This document shows, one piece after another, positions 22,972 through 32,263 of a DNA stretch of 40,429 nt. The stretch comes from Hyphomicrobiales bacterium (GTDB lineage: Bacteria; Pseudomonadota; Alphaproteobacteria; Rhizobiales; Devosiaceae). Where the stretch lies: NCBI GenBank assembly GCA_027066315.1, contig JAMONZ010000048.1, positions 1 through 40,429 on the forward strand, read 5' to 3'. Each line of letters starts with the position of its first letter. Position 1 is the first letter of the stretch. Below the pieces are notes generated by a model. The model made no database searches. It saw only the letters and a list, made by a program, of their open reading frames with translations, and was not told the origin of the DNA. Made by a program: the position numbers and the translations under genes.

Positions 22972-24645
22972 TTATGTAATCACACTCGGCTTATCACGTC
23001 CCGTTAATTCTTCAATATCGCTTATTGATTTTGCAATATCAATTAGCTGTTTTAGTGCAACTTGAGTATCAAGATTTATTTCGCCATCAGCTGGTTCAAA
23101 CCTTTCGATATATATCCGAATAGTTGCTCCGATTGTTCCTGTTCCGCTCATGCGAAAAATTATTCTTGAGCCGTTTTCAAACAAAATTCTTAAGCCCTGA
23201 TTTTCGCTTAAACTGCCATCGACTGGGTCGTGATATGAGAAGCTATCGGCGGTTGAAATTTTTATTCCCTCCTCTTCATTTCCTACTAGAGAATCTAACT
23301 TTTCATTGAGTCTTTTCATTAGTTTATTGGCTTTGTCTAGCTCAATTTCTTCATAATCAAAACGGGTGTAATAATTGCGTCCGAACTTTGCCCAATGTTC
23401 ATTTGCAACTTGTTTTGCACTTTGTTTTTTTACTGCCAAAATATTTAACCAAGCTAGCACTGCCCAAATCCCGTCTTTTTCTCGTACGTGGTTAGAGCCA
23501 GTTCCTGCGCTTTCTTCGCCGCAAATTGTTATGCGGCCATCATCAAGTAAGTTCCCAAAAAATTTCCAGCCTGTTGGGGTTTCATAAATTGGCACTCCTA
23601 AAGCATCTGCTACCCTATCTGCCGCCATTGATGTTGGCATTGAGCGGGCGATGCCACTTATACCATTTTTATATCCCTTTATCAAATGAAGGTTGGCAGC
23701 CAAAATTGCTAAACTGTCAGAAGGGGTAATAAAAATTCCTCTTCCAATAATAAGATTTCTATCGCCATCACCATCTGTTGCTGCTCCAAAATCAGGGGCG
23801 TTTTTACTCATCATTAATTCATATAATTCTTTTGCATGAACAAGATTTGGATCAGGATGAAAACCGCCAAAGTTAGTTGAAGGGGTGCAATTTAAAAGTG
23901 TTTCTTTTGATGCGCCAAGCATATCGCAAAAAATTTGTTCTGCGTATGGGCCATTAACTGCGTGCATGGCATCAAAACGCATTTCAAATCCGCCTTGAAA
24001 CATGGCTTTAATTGCCTCAAAATCAAATAGCTCCTCCATTAAAAAAGCATAATCAGTTACGGGGTTAATGATTTCAATTTCTAAGTTATTGATTTTTGTT
24101 GATCCAATATTGGATAGATCAATAAACTTAAACTCATCTATGAAATATTCCTCTATTATTTGTGTGCGTTTATAGATTGCATCTGTGAGTTTTTGGGGTG
24201 CTGGCCCACCGTTTGAGATATTATATTTTATCCCGAAGTCGCCGTTTTCCCCGCCCGGATTATGACTAGCCGAAAGGATTATGCCTCCAAAGGCTTTGTT
24301 ATGGCGGATCAAGTGCGATGCGGCGGGGGTGGAAAGTAGCCCGTTTTGGCCAATAATGACTTTACCAAAGCCGTTTGCTGCTGCCATTTTTATAGCTATT
24401 TGAATTGCTTTTTCATTAAAATAACGACCATCACCACCAATGATTAATGTTTTTCCTTGTTTATTGTTTAGGCAATCAAAGATAGATTGAATATAATTCT
24501 CAAGGTAATTTTTTTGTTTGAAAACTGATATTTTTTTACGCAAACCCGATGTGCCAGGTTTTTGGTCATTATAGGCTTTAGTTGACATTTTCATTTTGTT
24601 TTCAAACCATCTATCGTTTTTGTTACTTATATGAGTATATGGCAT
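22972..24645 (-). CDS. pgm: Phosphoglucomutase
   Basis: Interconverts glucose 1-phosphate and glucose 6-phosphate, linking glycolysis to polysaccharide and nucleotide-sugar synthesis. The 557-residue protein has the standard landmarks: DQKPGTSGLRKK near the start, SASHNPGG with the phospho-serine, DGDGDRN as the metal-binding loop, and the late GEESAGTGSNHVREKDG and RMSGTGTIGATIRIY segments. Family homology starts at about residue 20, so the true start may be the ATGs at 24594 or 24588 rather than 24645; none has a clear ribosome binding site. It is divergent from dctB, with only 27 bp between the annotated starts. Confidence 0.94.
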   Translation of the reverse strand: MPYTHISNKNDRWFENKMKMSTKAYNDQKPGTSGLRKKISVFKQKNYLENYIQSIFDCLNNKQGKTLIIGGDGRYFNEKAIQIAIKMAAANGFGKVIIGQNGLLSTPAASHLIRHNKAFGGIILSASHNPGGENGDFGIKYNISNGGPAPQKLTDAIYKRTQIIEEYFIDEFKFIDLSNIGSTKINNLEIEIINPVTDYAFLMEELFDFEAIKAMFQGGFEMRFDAMHAVNGPYAEQIFCDMLGASKETLLNCTPSTNFGGFHPDPNLVHAKELYELMMSKNAPDFGAATDGDGDRNLIIGRGIFITPSDSLAILAANLHLIKGYKNGISGIARSMPTSMAADRVADALGVPIYETPTGWKFFGNLLDDGRITICGEESAGTGSNHVREKDGIWAVLAWLNILAVKKQSAKQVANEHWAKFGRNYYTRFDYEEIELDKANKLMKRLNEKLDSLVGNEEEGIKISTADSFSYHDPVDGSLSENQGLRILFENGSRIIFRMSGTGTIGATIRIYIERFEPADGEINLDTQVALKQLIDIAKSISDIEELTGRDKPSVIT

Positions 24646-24672
24646 AAACTATTTTTATTAAAAGAATGAATA

Positions 24673-26427
24673 ATGACCTCTGGTAAAGCTATAACAAAAA
24701 AATATTGGCGATTGAGTGTTTTTAATATTGTTATTTCTTTGATAATTGGCGTTGGTGCAATCATTTTTGCAGCTCGAATAGCAGCAGATGCTACACAGGC
24801 AGACCTTAGGGCAAAGGCAAATGAAACATTAGCCGTTCAGGCTGAAACTCTAACAGGCCTGTTAGATAAATATCGACTTTTGTCTGTGGTTTTAGCAAAT
24901 AGAGATGATGTAGCAAATTTGCTGGTAAATCCAAGAGATAAGAAAATTTCACTTACTGCGCAAAAAATTACCTCCCGTGCAGCAGCTGCTTCAGGAGCAT
25001 TAGATGTTGTTTTAACTCGTGCGAGTGGTGAGAATATAGCTTCTGGACTTACTATTGTGACAGAGCCGCTTGAAACAGATTTGCCAATAATGATTGCTGC
25101 CCTAGAGGGTAGATTGGGTCGAGGGGTGCAGGTGCTTGGTGAAAGTAACAGGGCTTATGTTTTTACTTCTGGGGTTCGTTTAGAAGAAGATTATGTTGGA
25201 GTTCTTGCTGTTTATGTTAGCTTAAACGAATTGGAGGAAAATTGGTCTTTAAGTTCAATGCCAATTTTTGCAACTGATGAGCGCAAAATAATAGTTATGT
25301 CTAATAAAAAGGAATGGCGTTTGCGTGAGTTTGATTTTATCAGTTCAAGCAAAGATAAGCAGGCATATTTTGAGATAGAAGAAGAGAAAAAAGAGTATTT
25401 TGATATATCAAGAAAATTGCCACTTCTTAATTGGGAATTGCACGTGTTGGTTGATATTGCTCCCATAAAAAATGCTATGTATTTATGGGGTGGTCTAACT
25501 GGTTTTTTAATTTTTTTGGCGGCTCTAGGCACTCAATTGCTTATCAATCGAGCGCATTATGTTACAAGGCGTGAGCGAAATGACAAGGCAACAGCACTTA
25601 GATTAGAGCGTATTGTGAGAGATAGGACAGGCGAGCTGGTTAAATCAAACGCTTCTTTGGCAAGTGAGGTTGATGAGCGGCGACAAGCAGAGGATCAATT
25701 GCGCAAAACTCAAAATGAATTAGTGCAAACGGGAAAGCTGGCAGCTTTGGGGCAGATGTCAACCTCGCTTTCGCATGAGTATAATCAGCCGCTATCTGCT
25801 ACAAAGTCCTATGCAGATAATGCTTTAAAATATTTAAAATTAAACCGCATTGATGAAGCTGCACAAAATATTGCTCGGATTTCTGGCCTTGCAGATAGAA
25901 TGGCAGAAATTTCAAAACATCTAAGAAATTTTGCTCGAAAACCAAATTCGTCGTTTGGGTCAGTTCTTATTTATCCAATAATTGATGAAGCGTTAGAAGT
26001 TTTATCTGCTCGCATTAAAGCCGATGCGGCGGTGGTTGAGGTGAATATTGAGCAAGAAGATATATATGCACAAGCTGGCCATGTTCGGTTGCAGCAGGTC
26101 ATCGTTAATTTGGTAGTTAATGCACTCGATGTTATGAGTGAGCAAGTCGAGCCAAAAATAGTGATTGATCTTTTTCAAGAAGGCCAAAAAGTGATAATAA
26201 GAATTAGTGATAATGGTATTGGTATTGAGGAAGATATTTTAGAAGATATTTTTGATCCATTTTTTACTACAAAAGAAGTGGGCAAGGGGCTTGGGCTTGG
26301 CTTATCAATTTCGTTTAATATAATAAAAGATTTTGGCGGGCAATTGTCTGTTGCAAATGGTGAAAAAGGCGGAGCAGAGTTTACCATTTCACTTCCGCTG
26401 AGTAAAAATACTAAGAAGGAGCAATGA
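24673..26427 (+). CDS. dctB: C4-dicarboxylate sensor histidine kinase DctB
   Basis: A 584-residue inner-membrane sensor kinase. Helix one (about 17-35) and helix two (about 270-292) flank a periplasmic sensor region of about 235 residues, as in DctB double-PAS sensors. After a coiled coil (about 305-350) come the H-box with phospho-accepting His368 in LSHEYNQPLSA, the N-box near 479-488, the G1 box DNGIGI (513-518) and the G2 box GKGLGLGLS. Its stop overlaps the dctD start by four bases (ATGA), so the pair is translationally coupled. The partner TRAP genes dctPQM lie 2.4 kb downstream, the usual target of this system. Confidence 0.92.
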   Translation: MTSGKAITKKYWRLSVFNIVISLIIGVGAIIFAARIAADATQADLRAKANETLAVQAETLTGLLDKYRLLSVVLANRDDVANLLVNPRDKKISLTAQKITSRAAAASGALDVVLTRASGENIASGLTIVTEPLETDLPIMIAALEGRLGRGVQVLGESNRAYVFTSGVRLEEDYVGVLAVYVSLNELEENWSLSSMPIFATDERKIIVMSNKKEWRLREFDFISSSKDKQAYFEIEEEKKEYFDISRKLPLLNWELHVLVDIAPIKNAMYLWGGLTGFLIFLAALGTQLLINRAHYVTRRERNDKATALRLERIVRDRTGELVKSNASLASEVDERRQAEDQLRKTQNELVQTGKLAALGQMSTSLSHEYNQPLSATKSYADNALKYLKLNRIDEAAQNIARISGLADRMAEISKHLRNFARKPNSSFGSVLIYPIIDEALEVLSARIKADAAVVEVNIEQEDIYAQAGHVRLQQVIVNLVVNALDVMSEQVEPKIVIDLFQEGQKVIIRISDNGIGIEEDILEDIFDPFFTTKEVGKGLGLGLSISFNIIKDFGGQLSVANGEKGGAEFTISLPLSKNTKKEQ

Positions 26428-27779
26428 TGAGTTTAGAGGTTCTTTTTATTGATGATGAAGAAGATTTGCGAAGGGCTGCCTCTCAAATGCTTGATCTTGA
26501 AGGGCTGAAGGTGCGCACACTAAATAGTGCGCAAAAAGCGTTAGCGATTATTTCTCATTCATATGAAGGGATTATTGTTAGTGATATTCGTATGCCCAAA
26601 ATGGACGGTATGGAATTGCTTAAAAAAGTAACAGCTATTGATCCAGAACTGCCTGTAATTATGGTAACAGGGCATGGAGATGTAAACTTGGCCGTAGATG
26701 CCATGCGCTTTGGAGCTTATGATTTCATTGAGAAGCCATTTGCGCAGGAGCGGTTTTTAGATGCGGTTGTTAGAGCATTAGAAAAGCGTGAGCTTACGCT
26801 TGAAAATCGTGAATTGCGAAAAAATGTAGCAAAGCAGACTGATGACTTAGAGGCGCAAATTGTAGGGCGTTCAAAGGTGATGAATTTAATTCGCGAGCAA
26901 ATTCGAGCCATTGCTCCAACTCCTGCTGATGTGTTGATTGTGGGTGAAACTGGCACTGGAAAAGAGTTGGCGGCTAGGGCAATTCACGAATTATCTTCTA
27001 AGAAACAAAATCCTTTTGTTGCAATAAATTGCGCCGCATTGCCATTAGAATTGATTGAAGCCGAATTGTTTGGCTATGAGGCGGGGGCTTTTATTGGTGC
27101 AACTAGGGCAAGGTTTGGCAAGTTTGAGCATGCACGAAACGGGACAATATTTTTAGATGAGATTATGTCTATGCCAATGGACGTGCAGGCAAAACTTTTA
27201 AGGGTGATTGAGGAGGGGGAGGTAACACGATTAGGATCAAACGAAGCAATTAAGCTCAATGCTCGCTTTATTACAGCATCATCAGAAAGTCTTGAGGAAG
27301 CGGCCAAGGTTGGCAAATTTCGCAAAGACTTACTTTATCGTTTAAATGTTGCAACAATTGAAATTCCCTCTTTAAGTGAGCGCAGAGAAGATATTCCTGA
27401 ACTATTTATTCATTTATTGCATCAGTCTTTTGCAAAACTTAGGATTTCTGCACAACAGCCATCTGATACTTATCTCTCTGAGTTATCTTCACGTGATTGG
27501 AGAGGTAATGTTAGGGAATTGCGAAATGCTGCAGATCGGTTGGCCTTGGGTTTGGATAAAGATAATGGACTAGAAAAAAACGTAGATTTGTTAACTCAAA
27601 ATGGCTCTTTAGTGAAAAGAATGGCAGCCTTTGAGAGGCAAGCGATTGAGGGAGAGTTGCGAATTAATAAGGGTGCTTTAAAACCCTCCTATGAGGCCTT
27701 GGGACTATCACGAAAAACTCTTTATGAAAAAATGCAAAAGTATGGACTTGCAAGAGAGGATTTTAAAGAGGAAAAATAG
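26424..27779 (+). CDS. dctD: Sigma-54-type response regulator DctD with GAFIGA motif
   Basis: A 451-residue NtrC-family regulator that activates C4-dicarboxylate transport genes. Receiver domain residues 5-120 with phospho-acceptor Asp54 and Lys104; AAA+ domain with Walker A GETGTGK (174-180), Walker B GTIFLDEI (240-247) and the arginine-rich FRKDLLYRL segment; C-terminal Fis-type helix-turn-helix (SYEALGLSRKTLYEKM). The sigma-54-contacting loop, normally GAFTGA, reads GAFIGA at 221-226. All other catalytic residues look intact. A second ATG at 26427 is also possible. It follows dctB directly and is followed by a possible terminator and rluA. Confidence 0.93.
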   Translation: MMSLEVLFIDDEEDLRRAASQMLDLEGLKVRTLNSAQKALAIISHSYEGIIVSDIRMPKMDGMELLKKVTAIDPELPVIMVTGHGDVNLAVDAMRFGAYDFIEKPFAQERFLDAVVRALEKRELTLENRELRKNVAKQTDDLEAQIVGRSKVMNLIREQIRAIAPTPADVLIVGETGTGKELAARAIHELSSKKQNPFVAINCAALPLELIEAELFGYEAGAFIGATRARFGKFEHARNGTIFLDEIMSMPMDVQAKLLRVIEEGEVTRLGSNEAIKLNARFITASSESLEEAAKVGKFRKDLLYRLNVATIEIPSLSERREDIPELFIHLLHQSFAKLRISAQQPSDTYLSELSSRDWRGNVRELRNAADRLALGLDKDNGLEKNVDLLTQNGSLVKRMAAFERQAIEGELRINKGALKPSYEALGLSRKTLYEKMQKYGLAREDFKEEK

Positions 27780-27834
27780 TTGGTAATGCCCTCATTTTTT
27801 AACGGGTGCTGATTTTGTCTTTTTGCGGTGCAGT

Positions 27835-27880
27835 CAAAACCTCTCCGTTTCATTTAACGTGACAGGCAGAGGAGGTTTTG
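27835..27880 (+). terminator. Possible terminator after dctD
   Basis: CAAAACCTC (27835-27843) pairs with GAGGTTTTG (27872-27880) over a 28-base loop. TTTTTT follows only after 14 bases, so this is weak. I see no gene in 27780-27992. Confidence 0.3.
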
Positions 27881-27992
27881 GGCGGTAATTATTTTTTCGT
27901 CTTTGCCAACTGGTTAGCTATTGAGTAAGGCAAAGCTATGTCATAGGATTACAACTTCGCACAAGATTCAGCTTATTGAAAGTTAACCTATT

Positions 27993-28652
27993 TTGTTTCC
28001 CCGTCCTTTCATTTATGCCCCACCAATTGGGCCGCTTAAAATAATTTATTATGATGATGATATTTTAGTTATTGATAAGCCCTCTGGCTTGCTAAGCGTT
28101 GCGGGGAATAAACCAGAGCTTGCTGATTGTCTTGAGGCGCGGGCTAAAAAGCAATATCCAAACTCTTTAATTGTGCATAGGCTTGATAAAGACACATCTG
28201 GAGTGATTGTGCTTGGGTTAAATAAAAAGGCTCATGCCAATCTTGGCTTGCAGTTTGAAAAGCGACAGATAACAAAGACTTATATTGCTAAGGTTTGGGG
28301 AGAGATGGACAAAGATAATGGGCAGGTTGATGAGCCAATTATAACTGATTGGCCAAACCGGCCAAAGCAAATGATTGATTATGAACGAGGAAGAAGTGCA
28401 ATTACGAATTGGCAAGTTCTAGAAAGGCAAGGCGGGTTTACTCGTGTGCTATTGTCACCTATCACGGGGCGTTCACATCAATTAAGGCTTCATTTAAACC
28501 ACCTTGGACACCCGATATTAGGTGATAATCTATACGCACATGATGATGCTCTAAATGCGGCCCCAAGGTTGCAATTACACGCAACAAGTTTGAAATTTAT
28601 TCACCCCAGTAGCAAAGAAAGATGTTTTTTTGAGGTGACGTGCTCATTTTAG
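27993..28652 (+). CDS. rluA: RluA-family rRNA/tRNA pseudouridine synthase
   Basis: A 219-residue enzyme converting specific uridines to pseudouridine; E. coli RluA acts on 23S rRNA U746 and tRNA U32. The family motif HRLDKDTSG begins at His62, giving catalytic Asp65. Close matches to E. coli RluA along the whole length include the NKPSGLLSV-like DKPSGLLSV, the exact WPNRPKQ, and GRSHQLRLH near the end. Length equals that of RluA (219). The start is a TTG at 27993 with TAA two codons before it and no good ribosome binding site; the alternative, ATT at 27990, is rarer still. It interrupts the dctBD and dctPQM genes but has no functional link to them. Confidence 0.93.
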   Translation: MFPRPFIYAPPIGPLKIIYYDDDILVIDKPSGLLSVAGNKPELADCLEARAKKQYPNSLIVHRLDKDTSGVIVLGLNKKAHANLGLQFEKRQITKTYIAKVWGEMDKDNGQVDEPIITDWPNRPKQMIDYERGRSAITNWQVLERQGGFTRVLLSPITGRSHQLRLHLNHLGHPILGDNLYAHDDALNAAPRLQLHATSLKFIHPSSKERCFFEVTCSF

Positions 28653-28696
28653 AGTGTTGCAAATTTTGATGAGAATGATAAAAAGAGTCCTAAATA

Positions 28697-28738
28697 CACC
28701 CGTTTTATTGCTGAGATGTAACCTTTTTCACCCGTTTT
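28697..28738 (+). promoter_or_regulatory. Direct-repeat pair upstream of dctP
   Basis: CACCCGTTTT occurs at 28697-28706 and 28729-28738, 32 bp apart (about three helical turns), with a weaker TATCCGTTAAT at 28757-28767. They lie 125-165 bp before the dctP start, where enhancer-type activators such as DctD bind. I could not find a convincing sigma-54 -24/-12 promoter between them and dctP. No gene is seen in 28653-28862. Confidence 0.4.
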
Positions 28739-28862
28739 GTTTTTTTTTTGCTAAATATCCGTTAATTTTTTAATTGATGCACTTGAAATAATGTTTGCTC
28801 GTCTGCTTTACATGGCGGGATAAGCCAAACAGGATGGTTGGGCTATAACGGAGGATAATTTA

Positions 28863-29864
28863 ATGAAATCAATTAAAATTGCTGCAGTAGCAGCAGTAGC
28901 GGGTGCTATGGCACTTGCAACACCAGCTGCGTTTGCTGCTTGTGATTCAGGTGAAATCGTAATCAAGTTTAGCCATGTGGTTAAAGCAACTGGTCACCCA
29001 AAGGGTGATGCAGCTACTCTACTTGCAGAACGTGTTAACAAAGACATGAACGGCACAGCTTGTATGGAAGTATTCCCGAACTCAACATTGTTTGATGACA
29101 ATAAAGTTCTTGAAGCTCTACTTTTGGGTGATGTTCAGCTTGCAGCTCCTTCACTTTCAAAATTTGAAGCATATACATTGAAGTATCGTTTGTTTGATCT
29201 TCCTTTTCTATTCTCATCTCTTGAAGCTGTTGAAAAATTTACAAACGGGCCAAAAGGTAAAGAGCTATTAACTGCAACTAGCCATGTTGGTTATACTGGT
29301 CTTGGATATTGGATGTCTGGCCTTAAGCAATTCTCTGCTAATAAACCACTTATTCTACCAACAGATGCTGCTGGCCTAAAATTCCGCACACAAACATCTG
29401 ATGTGGCTGTTGCGATGATTAATGCAATTGGTGGATCAGCTCAAAAACTTGCTTTCTCTGAAGTTTATGGTGCGCTTCAAACAGGTGTTGTTGATGGACA
29501 AGAAAATACTTGGTCAAATATCTACACCAAAAAGTTCTTTGAAGTTCAAGATGGCACAACTGAAACAAACCACCAGTTGCTAGCTTATCTTTTGGTAACA
29601 TCTTCAGAATGGCTAAATGGTCTTGATGCTGATGTTCGTGCGCAATTCTTGCAAATTGTTGAAGACGTAACAAATGAAGCAAATGCTGCTGTTGGTGCAA
29701 AAGAAGCTGGCAACCGCCAAAATATTCTTGATGCTGGTGGCACAATTGTTGAACTTAATGACGAGCAGCGTGCTGCTTGGGTTGATGTCATGAAACCAGT
29801 TTGGACCATGTTTGAAGCTGATATTGGTAAAGACTTAATCGATGCGGCTGTTGCATCTAACTAA
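28863..29864 (+). CDS. dctP: TRAP transporter solute-binding protein DctP
   Basis: A 333-residue periplasmic binding protein of the DctP family, taking up C4-dicarboxylates or related carboxylates. The signal peptide ends at AFAACD (about residue 25). Family marks are KFSHV near the mature start, the ligand-binding Arg in LKFRTQ, and GVVDGQENTW. GGAGG precedes the ATG by 8 bases. Like the TAXI binding protein, it is followed by a hairpin terminator before the membrane subunits, which fits high expression of the binding protein. With dctB/dctD upstream, succinate, malate or fumarate are likely ligands, though TRAP specificities vary. Confidence 0.94.
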   Translation: MKSIKIAAVAAVAGAMALATPAAFAACDSGEIVIKFSHVVKATGHPKGDAATLLAERVNKDMNGTACMEVFPNSTLFDDNKVLEALLLGDVQLAAPSLSKFEAYTLKYRLFDLPFLFSSLEAVEKFTNGPKGKELLTATSHVGYTGLGYWMSGLKQFSANKPLILPTDAAGLKFRTQTSDVAVAMINAIGGSAQKLAFSEVYGALQTGVVDGQENTWSNIYTKKFFEVQDGTTETNHQLLAYLLVTSSEWLNGLDADVRAQFLQIVEDVTNEANAAVGAKEAGNRQNILDAGGTIVELNDEQRAAWVDVMKPVWTMFEADIGKDLIDAAVASN

Positions 29865-29879
29865 GTCATATTGAATATT

Positions 29880-29918
29880 GCTCGGGGGGCAGTTTGCTCT
29901 CCGGGCTTTTCCTTTTTT
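29880..29918 (+). terminator. Hairpin between dctP and dctQ
   Basis: GCTCGGGGGGC (29880-29890) pairs with GCTCTCCGGGC (29896-29906) using three G-T wobbles, followed by a T-rich run to 29918. A partial terminator lowering dctQM relative to dctP is likely. Confidence 0.6.
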
Positions 29919-29972
29919 AGGTGATTTTTAGGGGGAATTACCATTTTAACAATTTTCATAATTATTGGTGTT

Positions 29973-30617
29973 TTGTTATCTGTTTTATTCATTGCAGAAC
30001 GCTATATTCCACAAATAGTCACTCGTATTGAAGAGGGGATAATTGCCTCTATTTTTGCGGCAATGACACTCATTACATTCATTCAAGTTGTTTTACGCTA
30101 TGGATTTCACTCTCAAATAGAGGGTGCTTTAGAAATGACCACGGTGCTTTTTGCTTGGCTCATTCTTTTTGGTATGTCTTATGCAGTAAAAATCAACTCT
30201 CATCTAGGTGTTGATGCTCTCATAAATCTCTTGCCCCCCAAATTGTTTAAGATTGTTGCCGTCTTTGGTGCATTAGCAGGGCTTCTTTATGCAGTTTTGC
30301 TGATTTATTCTGATTGGTTGCAATTTTTTGGCACAAATACAAAAGGTGGCGGTGCGCATTATTGGGCAACAATGTTTAAAATTGGTATTGGTATGGAAGA
30401 CATACGCTATCCGCTTTGGGCGCAAGAAGTTTTTGGTTTGCAAGAGCGTATGCACCGCTGGGTGGCCTATTTAATTCTACCAACTGGTCTGGCTTTGCTT
30501 GCCTACAGGTTTATTGAAGCCGCTATAGATATTATTAAAGGCAATCGAAGATTAGTTATTGCTAGCCATGAAGCTGAACAGCTTGTGGAAGACAATAAAG
30601 ACGTTCTCAAAGATTAA
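29973..30617 (+). CDS. dctQ: TRAP transporter small permease DctQ
   Basis: A 214-residue inner-membrane protein, the small subunit of the dctPQM transporter. The conserved EEGIIASIFAAMTLITFIQVVLRY segment and the WLILFGMSYAVK helix identify it; four or five helices are expected. The conventional start is TTG 29973, which has no ribosome binding site. The frame is open back to a TGA at 29922, and an ATT at 29943 sits 7 bases after GGGGG (29931-29935). Starting there adds ten hydrophobic residues that complete the first helix, so ATT may be the real start. It is followed by dctM after 27 bp. Confidence 0.9.
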   Translation: MLSVLFIAERYIPQIVTRIEEGIIASIFAAMTLITFIQVVLRYGFHSQIEGALEMTTVLFAWLILFGMSYAVKINSHLGVDALINLLPPKLFKIVAVFGALAGLLYAVLLIYSDWLQFFGTNTKGGGAHYWATMFKIGIGMEDIRYPLWAQEVFGLQERMHRWVAYLILPTGLALLAYRFIEAAIDIIKGNRRLVIASHEAEQLVEDNKDVLKD

Positions 30618-30644
30618 ACTATAACATAGATTAGGATTATTTAA

Positions 30645-32240
30645 GTGATATCCCTCATTTTATTCGCACTCGTTCTTTCGCTATTGTTTCTTGGTGTTCC
30701 AATTGCAATTGCGCTTGGCCTTTCTAGTGTTTTAATCATTGCATTTTTCTCTAGTGATTCACTCTCAACAGTTGCTATGACGCTATTTTCAGCTTCGCAA
30801 CATTATACCTTATTGGCTATTCCATTTTTTATTCTAGCTTCAACATTTATGGCAAATGGTGATGTTGCTCGGCGGATCATTCGTGTTGCAATTGCATCGG
30901 TTGGTCATTTTAGAGGTGGATTGGCCATGGCTTCTGTTTTGGCCTGCATGATGTTTGCCGCATTGTCTGGCTCATCGCCTGCTACTGTTGTTGCCATTGG
31001 CACAATCGCCATTGCTGGCATGGTGCAGGTTGGATATTCAAAAGACTTTGCCGCAGGCGTAATTGCTAATGCTGGCACGCTTGGTATTCTTATTCCACCT
31101 TCCATCGTTATGGTTGTTTATGCGGCGGCGACTGATGTTTCTGTTGGTCGTATGTTTTTGGCAGGTGTTATTCCGGGTTTAATGGCTGGTGGTATGTTGA
31201 TGTTGGCAATTTATGTTGTTGCACGAATTAAAAAACTTCCTGCTGAGCCTTGGAGAGGCTTTCATGAAATTGTTGATGCTGGCAAAGAAGCTGGCTGGGG
31301 ATTGTTTTTAATATTCATCATTATTGGTGGAATTTATGGCGGTGCGTTTACCCCAACTGAAGCGGCGGCAGTTGCGGCGGTTTATGCTGGCATGGTTTCG
31401 TTATTTGTTTATCGCGATATGGGGCCATTAAAGGGCATAAACTGGATACCTGAGAGTGCATCAAGGCATCAAATAATTGGTTTTAAAGCCTCTGTTTATG
31501 CGCTTGCACTATTTTTGCTTTGGTCAATTTTATCATTTTTCTTTTTTGCAGATGCAAGCACGTTAGTTCGCTTTTGGGTTGGACTTGGTATTGCTTTAAC
31601 AATGTTGCTTGGTTATCCGCTAGCAAAGCGTGATGGCAATCTACTTTCTTTCTTTGCTGGTTTATCAATTTGGGCTAGCAACCTTTGGCTGATTATTAGA
31701 AAAATTTTACCTGCAATGTTTCATAAAGACACTAAGGGTGTTTTATTTGAAAGTGCGCGCACAACAATTATGTTGATGTTCATTATCGTGAACGCATTTT
31801 TGTTTGCTCATGTTTTAACATCTGAGCGTATTCCGCAGCTAATAACTGAGTGGATGTTGGGTGCTGGTTTTAACTGGTTTACCTTCCTTATTGCGGTAAA
31901 TATTCTGTTGCTTATTGGCGGGCAGTTTATGGAGCCATCAGGTTTGTTGTTGATTGTTGCGCCTGTTGTGTTTCCTATTGCGATGGAGCTTGGAGTTGAT
32001 CCAATCCATCTTGGCATCATCATGGTTGTGAACATGGAAATCGGTATGATTACTCCACCGATTGGCTTAAATCTATTCGTTACATCGGGCATAACGGGCA
32101 TGAGTTTAATGCGGGTTGTAAAAGCTGCATTGCCATTTGTTGCAGTTCTTATGGTGTTCTTGGTTATTGTCACCTATGTGCCGCAAATTTCAATTTGGCT
32201 ACCTTATATGTTGATGGGGCCTGAGATAATATTGAAATAA
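30645..32240 (+). CDS. dctM: TRAP transporter large permease DctM
   Basis: A 531-residue inner-membrane protein carrying the ion-coupled transport path. Start GTG 30645 has AGGA upstream. The N-terminal half shows the family segments LLAIPFFILA, FAALSGSSPATVVAIGTIA and ANAGTLGILIPPSIVMVVY. The last third shows GGQFMEPSGLLLIVAPVVFPIA and MEIGMITPPIGLNLFV. It is about 100 residues longer than a standard DctM (about 430) because of an extra hydrophobic stretch near residues 270-375 with two or three added helices; similar long forms exist in alphaproteobacteria. Final gene of the dctPQM operon; a strong terminator follows. Confidence 0.93.
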   Translation: MISLILFALVLSLLFLGVPIAIALGLSSVLIIAFFSSDSLSTVAMTLFSASQHYTLLAIPFFILASTFMANGDVARRIIRVAIASVGHFRGGLAMASVLACMMFAALSGSSPATVVAIGTIAIAGMVQVGYSKDFAAGVIANAGTLGILIPPSIVMVVYAAATDVSVGRMFLAGVIPGLMAGGMLMLAIYVVARIKKLPAEPWRGFHEIVDAGKEAGWGLFLIFIIIGGIYGGAFTPTEAAAVAAVYAGMVSLFVYRDMGPLKGINWIPESASRHQIIGFKASVYALALFLLWSILSFFFFADASTLVRFWVGLGIALTMLLGYPLAKRDGNLLSFFAGLSIWASNLWLIIRKILPAMFHKDTKGVLFESARTTIMLMFIIVNAFLFAHVLTSERIPQLITEWMLGAGFNWFTFLIAVNILLLIGGQFMEPSGLLLIVAPVVFPIAMELGVDPIHLGIIMVVNMEIGMITPPIGLNLFVTSGITGMSLMRVVKAALPFVAVLMVFLVIVTYVPQISIWLPYMLMGPEIILK

Positions 32241-32263
32241 AATAAGAGTTATTTTCCTAAGGA

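Noticed and set aside
28783-28812. Possible sigma-54 or sigma-70 promoter just before dctP
   Set aside because: TTTGCT at the -12 position lacks the matching GG at -24, and TTGAAA has only a poor -10 at 18 bp.
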